Below the pieces are notes generated by a model. The model had not been told where the DNA came from. It was given only the letters and a program-made list of their open reading frames with translations, and did no database searches. From positions 1 through 10,715 of the forward strand of contig CALUVK010000045.1 in NCBI GenBank assembly GCA_944324205.1: a DNA stretch of 10,715 nt. The letters are read 5' to 3'. The position numbers were made by a program, and so were the translations under genes. This stretch comes from Candidatus Gastranaerophilales bacterium. GTDB taxonomy: Bacteria > Cyanobacteriota > Vampirovibrionia > Gastranaerophilales > Gastranaerophilaceae. Positions within the stretch are counted from its first letter, which is position 1; each line of letters starts with the position of its first letter. This document shows, piece after piece, positions 5,497 to 10,715 of the stretch.

Positions 5497-7095
5497 CTAA
5501 TCCTTTGCACTTAAATTCAGATATCTTGAATTATGAACCCCGTCAATTTTATTGATAGCTTCAAGGGTTTTCTCATCAACTCCCGTATCAATACTGATTA
5601 CCATAATTGACTCGGTCTCATGCTTATCGTTTTTCTGAACAACGTTCATTGATGCAATATTAATATTATTTTCACCGATAACCTGTGCAACTTTTGCAAT
5701 CATAGACGGTTTATTAACGTGGGGTACAAGCAGCATGTGTTTTTGCGGTCTGATACTTGTCTCATATTCATTAATTTTAACTATCCTTGGAATATCTTTT
5801 GCAACAAGAGCCCCGGAAACAACTGCAGTAGCGTTATCCGTAATCAATTTCACGGTTAATAACCCTGCGAAGCTGCATTTTGTATTGGAGCGTGTAGAAT
5901 TTATTTCTATTCCGCGTTTTTTAGCAAGATAAGGAGCATTCACATAATTAACCCCCTCAAGAATAGAAGATAAAACACCTTTCAGAACAGCAACTTCAAG
6001 CGGCTGTATATCTAAGCCGGACAAATCTCCTAATGCGGTAATTTCAATAGACTTAACCATTCCGTCGGATATTTGCATTGCAATTTCCCCCGCGTTTTCT
6101 GCAATCTGCATATAATCCTTAACAGGTTCTAACCTATCCGGTCTAAGCGACGGGATATTAACAGCAGAAGCAGCCGAACCCCCTGTAAGCACTTCTTTTA
6201 TTTGTCCTGCAACATCTAAGGCTACATTAATCTGCGCTTCCTGTGTGCTGGCGCCGAGATGCGGAGTTAATACGACTTTTCCTTCCGTATTAATAAGCGG
6301 ACATTCTCCGATATTTGGCTCATTTTCGTAAACATCAATCGCAGCTCCGCCGACTTTTCCGCTATCAAGAGCTTCTTTTAAATCATTCTCGTTAATAATT
6401 CCGCCGCGCGCGCAGTTAATAAGAGATACTCCGTCCTTCATTTGAGCGATTGTATCTTTATTAATCATATTGACTGTGTCTTTGTTCTTTGGAACATGCA
6501 CAGTTATAAAATCACATCGAGGCCAAAAACTTTCTAAACTCTGTATATATTCTCCGCCTAATTTTTCTACAACTTCTCTTGTTGTAAAAGGGTCATAAAC
6601 AACAACTTTCATTCCGAAAGCAAGAGCAATTTCCGCAACATGCGAGCCGATTTTTCCAAACCCGATTATCCCGAGAGTTTTGTTATAAAGTTCTCTTCCG
6701 GTGAATTTACTCCTCTCCCATTTACCCTCTTTAGTTGAAACTGCAGCAGGCACAATGTTTCTTGCAAGCGCAAGCATAAGAGCAACCGTATGTTCGCTTG
6801 CGGAAATCGTATTACCGTCCGGAGAATTGACTACTATAACTCCGTTTTGGGTAGCGGAATTTATATCAATATTATCGACACCTACCCCTGCTCTTCCTAT
6901 GATTTTTAAATTTTTTCCGGCTTCAATAATTTTTGAAGTTACTTTTGTCTGGCTTCTTACCATTAATGCATCATATTGCGGAATTATCCTGACAAGCTCT
7001 TCTTCACTCATCGTCGGGAAAAAATCAACTTCCGCTGCCGGCGCAATAATATTTCCGGCTGTTTCGTTTATTTTATCAGTAATCAAAACTTTCAT
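5497..7095 (-). CDS. serA: D-3-phosphoglycerate dehydrogenase SerA, long form (532 aa)
   Basis: Oxidises 3-phosphoglycerate to 3-phosphohydroxypyruvate with NAD, the first step of serine synthesis. The catalytic and NAD domains cover about residues 1-315: GRAGVGVDN (67-75), the nucleotide-binding GFGKIG (145-150), D168 for the NAD ribose, and the catalytic residues R230, E259 and H279 (HLGAST). An intervening substrate-binding domain (about 318-450) and a C-terminal ACT domain (about 454-530) follow, as in the mycobacterial and Bacillus-type enzymes of about 525-530 residues. In the ACT domain the usual D.PG turn reads NKPSM (461-465), a change in the region that binds serine in feedback-inhibited relatives. 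The start ATG shares one base with the TAA of the upstream aminotransferase (TAATG), with AGGAGA upstream, so translation is coupled. Confidence 0.96.
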   Translation of the reverse strand: MKVLITDKINETAGNIIAPAAEVDFFPTMSEEELVRIIPQYDALMVRSQTKVTSKIIEAGKNLKIIGRAGVGVDNIDINSATQNGVIVVNSPDGNTISASEHTVALMLALARNIVPAAVSTKEGKWERSKFTGRELYNKTLGIIGFGKIGSHVAEIALAFGMKVVVYDPFTTREVVEKLGGEYIQSLESFWPRCDFITVHVPKNKDTVNMINKDTIAQMKDGVSLINCARGGIINENDLKEALDSGKVGGAAIDVYENEPNIGECPLINTEGKVVLTPHLGASTQEAQINVALDVAGQIKEVLTGGSAASAVNIPSLRPDRLEPVKDYMQIAENAGEIAMQISDGMVKSIEITALGDLSGLDIQPLEVAVLKGVLSSILEGVNYVNAPYLAKKRGIEINSTRSNTKCSFAGLLTVKLITDNATAVVSGALVAKDIPRIVKINEYETSIRPQKHMLLVPHVNKPSMIAKVAQVIGENNINIASMNVVQKNDKHETESIMVISIDTGVDEKTLEAINKIDGVHNSRYLNLSAKD

Positions 7096-8252
7096 TATAT
7101 CTCTTCTCCTAAAGCTTGAATAACAGTCCTTACCCCGGCTCCTAATTCAAATTTGTGTCCGAGTTTATTTAAAACGGCTTCTAATGAGCCAACAGCCATA
7201 ATCAGGTCTCTGTCGGATACAAAACCCAATGTTCCCATTCTGAATATTTTATCCTTAAGCTGATTTTGGCCGTTTGCAACGACTATATCGTAATTTTTTT
7301 TCATACCACTTCTAATATCCGGAACGGAAATACCTTCCGGCGGGAGTATTGAAGTAATTGCCCAGCTTGCATTCTTATCCTCTTTTACTAAAAGCTCAAG
7401 ATTAATTGCGCGCAGAGCTTTTCTAAGCACCATCGCATGACGTCTGTGGCGCTCATTCATATTTTCAATTCCCTCCTCCTTAATCATTCTAAGAGCTTCT
7501 CTAAGTCCTACAATTAAGTTTACGGCAGGCGTAAACGGAGTGGTATCGCCCTGAACGGCTTTTTTGTGCGCTGCCCAATCAAAATAAAAACTTGGATGTC
7601 TGCATTCTTCATAAACCTTCCATGCCCGCTCATTTGCAGTCAGAAAAGCAAGCCCCGGAGGTATCATAAATCCTTTTTGAGAACCTGAAACAAGCACGTC
7701 AATTCCCCATTCATCAGTCTTTACGGGCATTGCGCAGACTGATGTAACTCCGTCAACAACAGATAAAGCACCGTGTTCTCTTATAATTGAGCATAATGTT
7801 TTTATATCATTAGCCGCCCCTGTTGAAGTTTCACTATGAGTAAGAGTTACTATTTTGATTTTCTTCTCTTTATCTTCCGCTAGTCTTTTTCTCAAAACAT
7901 CAGGCTCAATAACTTCTCCCGCTTCAACTTCAATCTTTTCAACCTTAGCCCCTCTCGATTCAGCTATCTTTGCCCAGCGGTTTCCGAAATTTCCGAGAGA
8001 AAGACATAAAACATTATCACCTTCATTTACAAGATTTTCTAATGCCGCACACATTGCTCCGGTGCCGCTCGAAGTGAACATAAAAACATCATTCTTTGTC
8101 TGAAATACATATTTAAGATTTTCATAAACTTCTTTCAATATGGAGGAGAATTCCGAGCTCCTGTGTCCAATCGGGTGTTTAGCAATTTCGAGCATTACCG
8201 ATTCCGGTACAGGCGTAGGTCCCGGTATCATTAAAAAAGTTTTGTCATTCAT
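7095..8252 (-). CDS. Class V aminotransferase, probable phosphoserine transaminase role (385 aa)
   Basis: A pyridoxal-phosphate enzyme of the alanine-glyoxylate/serine-pyruvate aminotransferase group. Visible motifs are PGPTPVPE (10-17) near the N-terminus, SSGTGAM (61-67) for phosphate binding, HSETSTG (139-145), VVDGVTS (165-171, D167 for the pyridine nitrogen), the Schiff-base lysine in SGSQKG (189-194, K193), and FRMGTLG (337-343), whose Arg should hold the substrate carboxylate. Length is normal. By sequence alone it would be called serine-pyruvate or alanine-glyoxylate aminotransferase. As first gene of an operon with serA and serB and no serC in the window, it most likely converts phosphohydroxypyruvate to phosphoserine. 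Related class V enzymes next to serA occur in other bacteria. AAGGAGGAG (8259-8267) gives a near-perfect ribosome binding site. Confidence 0.9.
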   Translation of the reverse strand: MNDKTFLMIPGPTPVPESVMLEIAKHPIGHRSSEFSSILKEVYENLKYVFQTKNDVFMFTSSGTGAMCAALENLVNEGDNVLCLSLGNFGNRWAKIAESRGAKVEKIEVEAGEVIEPDVLRKRLAEDKEKKIKIVTLTHSETSTGAANDIKTLCSIIREHGALSVVDGVTSVCAMPVKTDEWGIDVLVSGSQKGFMIPPGLAFLTANERAWKVYEECRHPSFYFDWAAHKKAVQGDTTPFTPAVNLIVGLREALRMIKEEGIENMNERHRRHAMVLRKALRAINLELLVKEDKNASWAITSILPPEGISVPDIRSGMKKNYDIVVANGQNQLKDKIFRMGTLGFVSDRDLIMAVGSLEAVLNKLGHKFELGAGVRTVIQALGEEI

Positions 8253-8309
8253 ATATTACTCCTCCTTCTATTTGAATATATCTATTTTGACACAATTTTT
8301 GATTTTTGG

Positions 8310-8338
8310 ATAATAGTTTATAAAAATTAATAATTCAA
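8310..8338 (-). promoter_or_regulatory. Sigma70-type promoter of the serine operon
   Basis: On the minus strand TTGAAT (8333-8338, 4 of 6) and TATTAT (8310-8315, 5 of 6) are separated by 17 nt. Transcription would begin near 8303, with a leader of about 50 nt. Its -35 box is only 4 nt from the -35 box of the divergent promoter at 8343-8371. Confidence 0.6.
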
Positions 8339-8342
8339 AAAT

Positions 8343-8371
8343 TTGACAATATGTTAGTTTTACCTTACAAT
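8343..8371 (+). promoter_or_regulatory. Near-consensus promoter of the 327-aa membrane protein gene
   Basis: A perfect TTGACA (8343-8348), a 17-nt spacer and TACAAT (8366-8371, 5 of 6) make this the best sigma70 match in the window. Transcription would begin near 8378, with a leader of about 24 nt carrying AGGCGAGG (8387-8394) ahead of the ATG at 8402. Confidence 0.8.
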
Positions 8372-8401
8372 ATGCAAAGTAATGTTAGGCGAGGCTAATT
8401 T

Positions 8402-9385
8402 ATGAAAATAATAACTTTTTTGGGAAAATATTTGGATCAACCAAGGCTTATATCAAAATTTTCTTGTGCATTACCACCAATAATTACTATTGGAGCTGGA
8501 ACAATTGTTTTAAAAGATACATATAAAGAAGATATTTCAAAAAGAAAAAAGAAATTTATCCAAAATGGCTTGACTATGTTTGGTGCAGTAGCATCTTCTC
8601 TTATTGCACCTAAAATAACAGCGAAATTATTTAAAACAGCTCCAATGTTTGTTGGTATAAAAGAACTAGAGAAAAGAAATACTTTTCTTGTAGATAACTA
8701 TATAAAAAATAATAAACTTGATAAGAAAATTGAAACGATTTTACACAAAGCAAAAACCAATGTTCTTGGAATACGCGAGATAAAAATTCTGTCTACAAAT
8801 TTAAATAAAGATGAAGGTAAAAAACTTATGCAGAATTTAATACCGGAACCGGAGGAAATAAATTCGAGAGAAATTTTTTCAGAAATCGGCCGTCTATCAG
8901 TTTTTGGACTTATACCTGTTTTGGGTGGAATTATAGGTGGAATTTCCGGTGATAAATTTTCAGGAGAAAATTATAGAGAAAAAATTCCAAATAAAATAAA
9001 AGAGGGTGCTTATCAATATCTTGCCAATATATTTTTATGTAATATCGGAGCTGGTTGTGCGCTTGGTATACTTGAAAAATCAAAAATAAAATCGAAATCT
9101 GCCAGAGCTTTGGGTATGATTACCGGTATTGTTCTGACTGGTGTTGTTGGTGGAAGTGCAATAGCGAATTTTATTAGTAAAAAAGTTATTAACAAATGTT
9201 TTAAACAATCTAACAAGTGCGAAAAAGAACGTAAACCGGAACCGCTTGATATATGTTTACATTCCGATGATATTGCAACCGTTGCCGTAATGTCTGGATT
9301 AAAGTGGATTGAACCGGCACTCCCTATTTTGTATTCAATTTCTGGTTATAGAGCCGGTATAGGCTATCGCGGGAAACAACATTAA
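8402..9385 (+). CDS. Multi-pass membrane protein of unknown function (327 aa)
   Basis: I do not recognise a named family. Hydrophobic, Gly/Ala-rich segments that could cross the membrane lie at about residues 21-37, 54-75, 165-183, 205-224 and 236-259, with a weaker one at 292-312. Between the second and third is a charged, helical stretch of about 90 residues (75-163). After the third comes a conserved-looking motif, GGISGDKFSGENYREKIP (179-196). The end, SGYRAGIGYRG (314-324), is Gly/Tyr/Arg rich. The first 20 residues are not a clear signal peptide. The composition is reminiscent of proteins restricted to Gastranaerophilales-type genomes, an impression I cannot verify. It is transcribed alone from a near-consensus promoter, divergent from the serine operon, and ends before a strong terminator. 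Confidence 0.7.
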   Translation: MKIITFLGKYLDQPRLISKFSCALPPIITIGAGTIVLKDTYKEDISKRKKKFIQNGLTMFGAVASSLIAPKITAKLFKTAPMFVGIKELEKRNTFLVDNYIKNNKLDKKIETILHKAKTNVLGIREIKILSTNLNKDEGKKLMQNLIPEPEEINSREIFSEIGRLSVFGLIPVLGGIIGGISGDKFSGENYREKIPNKIKEGAYQYLANIFLCNIGAGCALGILEKSKIKSKSARALGMITGIVLTGVVGGSAIANFISKKVINKCFKQSNKCEKERKPEPLDICLHSDDIATVAVMSGLKWIEPALPILYSISGYRAGIGYRGKQH

Positions 9386-9404
9386 CAATTAGCAGTATTT
9401 TACA

Positions 9405-9439
9405 AAAAAATATGCGGGATTTTGTCCCGCATATTTTTT
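9405..9439. terminator. Strong bidirectional Rho-independent terminator
   Basis: A perfect 15-bp stem (9405-9419 and 9425-9439) has a GC-rich GCGGGA/TCCCGC core and a 5-nt loop, TTTTG. Its outer arms are A6 on the left and T6 on the right, so each strand reads a hairpin followed by a T run. It lies between the convergent stops at 9385 and 9457 and should terminate both the membrane-protein gene and gap. Confidence 0.9.
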
Positions 9440-9456
9440 ATATTATAATTGAGCAA

Positions 9457-10461
9457 TTATAATTTAGAAGCAACCATCTTAGTTGTTTCAGCTAATCTTG
9501 TAGAATAACCCATTTCGTTATCGTACCAAGAAATAATCTTAACCTGGTTGCCGCCCATTACACGAGTTAATAAAGCGTCAACAGTTGAAGATTGAGAAGT
9601 TCCGATGTAGTCAGAAGATACAAGCGGTTCTTCTGTATAGCAAAGAACGTGTCCGTCAGCACCAGCTTTTAATGCTGCATTAACTTCTTCAACAGTTACG
9701 TCTTTAGCTAATTCAAATACAACGTCAACTAATGAAACGTCCGGAGTAGGAACTCTCATAGCGAAGCCATCCAATTTACCTTTTAATTGAGGTAATACAA
9801 GAGCAACAGCCTTAGCAGCACCAGTCTTTGTAGGAACGATGTTTAAAGCACCAGCTCTAGCTCTGCGAGGATCTTTGTGACCTGCATCCAAAATTCTCTG
9901 GTCACCTGTATAAGAGTGAACAGTTGTCATCAAACCTTTAACAATACCGAATTTTTCATCGATAACTTTAGCTACAGGAGCTAAGCAGTTAGTTGTGCAA
10001 GATGCCATAGAAATTACGTTGTGTTTTGCAGGATCGTATTCTTTGTCATTTACGCCTAAAACAATTGTAATATCTTCATTTGTAGCAGGAGCTGAGATAA
10101 TAACTTTCTTAGCACCGGCTGTAATATGAGCTTTAGCTTTTTCAGCATCTGTGAAGAAACCTGTTGATTCAACAACAACTTCAACACCTAAATCTTTCCA
10201 AGGTAATTGTGCAGGATCTTTTTCTGCGAAGAATTTAATTTTCTTACCATTTACAATAATACCTTCTTCATAAGCTTCAACGCTTCCGTCAAACTTACCC
10301 ATTACAGAGTCGTGTTTGAAAAGAAGAGCTGCTTCAGCAGGTTTAAGTCCGGGGTCATTGATAGCAACATATTCAATTTCATTGAAGATGCCTTCTCTGA
10401 TAGCTGCTCTTAAAGTGTTACGTCCGATTCTTCCGAATCCGTTAATTGCTACTTTTACCAT
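9457..10461 (-). CDS. gap: Glyceraldehyde-3-phosphate dehydrogenase (334 aa)
   Basis: Interconverts glyceraldehyde 3-phosphate and 1,3-bisphosphoglycerate with a nicotinamide cofactor, in glycolysis or gluconeogenesis. The nucleotide-binding NGFGRIGR (8-15), cofactor-contact ND (35-36), catalytic C155 in SCTTNCLAP (154-162), base H182 (TVHSYTGDQR, 180-189), TKTGAAK (211-217) and WYDNEMGYS (312-320) are all present, and length is standard. The ATG at 10461 is chosen: AAGGAG (10470-10475) lies 8 nt upstream and the protein begins MVKVAINGFG. A GTG at 10470 overlaps the Shine-Dalgarno itself and is rejected. At the cofactor-selecting positions it reads NDP and LDAGH, not the ND(L/T) and LP of typical NAD-specific enzymes. 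Single gene, ended by the terminator at 9405-9439. Confidence 0.96.
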   Translation of the reverse strand: MVKVAINGFGRIGRNTLRAAIREGIFNEIEYVAINDPGLKPAEAALLFKHDSVMGKFDGSVEAYEEGIIVNGKKIKFFAEKDPAQLPWKDLGVEVVVESTGFFTDAEKAKAHITAGAKKVIISAPATNEDITIVLGVNDKEYDPAKHNVISMASCTTNCLAPVAKVIDEKFGIVKGLMTTVHSYTGDQRILDAGHKDPRRARAGALNIVPTKTGAAKAVALVLPQLKGKLDGFAMRVPTPDVSLVDVVFELAKDVTVEEVNAALKAGADGHVLCYTEEPLVSSDYIGTSQSSTVDALLTRVMGGNQVKIISWYDNEMGYSTRLAETTKMVASKL

Positions 10462-10508
10462 AATTTTCACTCCTTCTTATCAGTAAAATTATTTTTCTTA
10501 ACATGTTT

Positions 10509-10537
10509 ATCCTAATTCAAACAAAAATCTTAATCAA
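10509..10537 (-). promoter_or_regulatory. Candidate promoter of gap
   Basis: On the minus strand TTGATT (10532-10537) and TAGGAT (10509-10514), each 4 of 6, are 17 nt apart. The start of transcription would be near 10502, with a leader of about 40 nt. The -35 box touches a perfect palindrome (10536-10550), a possible operator. Confidence 0.45.
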
Positions 10538-10570
10538 TATTTGAAATATTAATTTTTCGTTAAGTTTAAC
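10536..10570. repeat. Two inverted repeats upstream of gap
   Basis: AATATTT-G-AAATATT (10536-10550) is a perfect 7-bp palindrome overlapping the candidate gap -35 box. GTTAA-GT-TTAAC (10559-10570) is a second, smaller one 8 nt away. Such dyads can be operators for dimeric regulators, but the region is very AT-rich, so chance palindromes are expected. No known regulator site is recognised. Confidence 0.35.
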
Positions 10571-10628
10571 ATTTTTACGAACTTTTCAAACTTATTTTAA
10601 TTCTACTTTTTTTTACAGCTGTTTGTTC

Positions 10629-10634
10629 TATAAT
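10629..10634 (+). promoter_or_regulatory. Consensus -10 box of the right-edge gene
   Basis: A perfect TATAAT lies 51 nt upstream of the ATG at 10685. No good -35 box stands at 16-18 nt (CTTTTT at 17 nt). TTTACA (10612-10617) is too close, so the promoter assignment is partial. Confidence 0.4.
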
Positions 10635-10684
10635 AAAATTATTGGAATTTAAATAGCTTTATTTTTGATTAATAAGGAGGTCAA

Positions 10685-10715
10685 ATGGGCAAAATTGAAA
10701 TTACGCACGAAATTG
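10685..10715 (+). CDS. 5' end of a gene cut by the window edge, possibly Asp23/Gls24-like
   Basis: AAGGAGG (10674-10680) lies 4 nt before an ATG that opens MGKIEITHEI and runs off the window after ten codons. The very strong ribosome binding site makes a real start likely. The opening resembles the beginning of Asp23/Gls24 envelope-stress proteins (GKIEI followed by a helix), but ten residues cannot settle the family. Gene start well supported, identity weak. Confidence 0.55.
   Translation, partial: MGKIEITHEI

Noticed and set aside
5496..5510. GTG start of serB at 5510
   Set aside because: It adds five residues absent from the family and lacks a ribosome binding site, whereas the ATG at 5495 has AAAGGA at suitable spacing.
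6701..7123. 140-codon open frame on the plus strand
   Set aside because: Antisense to the N-terminal half of serA, which is certain from its motifs; no ribosome binding site.
10462..10470. GTG start of gap at 10470
   Set aside because: The GTG overlaps the AAGGAG Shine-Dalgarno sequence that serves the ATG at 10461, and the family normally begins at that ATG.

Overview
The window is an AT-rich, tightly packed bacterial chromosome segment. It holds eleven complete protein genes, one gene start running off the right edge, and the leader of a gene that starts just off the left edge. No tRNA, rRNA, CRISPR array, insertion sequence or phage gene is visible. My best guess for the host is an uncultured gut relative of the Cyanobacteria (Vampirovibrionia/Melainabacteria, order Gastranaerophilales). 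The grounds are the low GC, the class V aminotransferase-serA-serB arrangement, and two lineage-looking proteins without recognisable domains, one starting with a short VNFISRPAFRA-type N-terminus. This placement rests on general resemblance and is not proven by the sequence.

Layout from left to right. Positions 1-124 look like the promoter and structured 5' leader of a leftward gene whose start codon lies off the window. Positions 186-1655 (minus strand) carry four small single-helix membrane proteins in the order DUF948-like, YtxH, DUF948, YtxH, which is a ytxG-ytxH type module present twice. Positions 1769-1966 (minus) encode an unrecognised 65-residue protein; a good promoter overlaps the apparent upstream start codon, so the short start is preferred. 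Positions 2113-3327 (plus) encode a 404-residue beta-repeat protein of unknown function, convergent by only 4 nt with an HD-GYP-type phosphohydrolase (3332-4096, minus). Positions 4230-4763 (plus) encode an HdeD/DUF308 six-helix membrane protein.

Positions 4875-8252 (minus) form a compact serine biosynthesis operon transcribed in the order class V aminotransferase, serA, serB, with a 1-nt overlap and a 1-nt gap at the junctions. Together they would take 3-phosphoglycerate to phosphohydroxypyruvate, phosphoserine and serine, with the class V enzyme probably replacing SerC. Its promoter stands back to back with a near-consensus promoter for an unrecognised 327-residue membrane protein (8402-9385, plus). 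A strong bidirectional terminator (9405-9439) separates that gene from gap, encoding glyceraldehyde-3-phosphate dehydrogenase (9457-10461, minus), which lies in the pathway that makes or uses 3-phosphoglycerate. The right edge holds the first ten codons of a plus-strand gene.

Most of the window is ordinary housekeeping. The points most worth a second look are the left-edge leader with competing hairpins, the duplicated DUF948-YtxH module, the altered ACT-domain residues of SerA, the altered HD-GYP signature, the back-to-back promoters at 8310-8371, and the two unrecognised lineage-type proteins.
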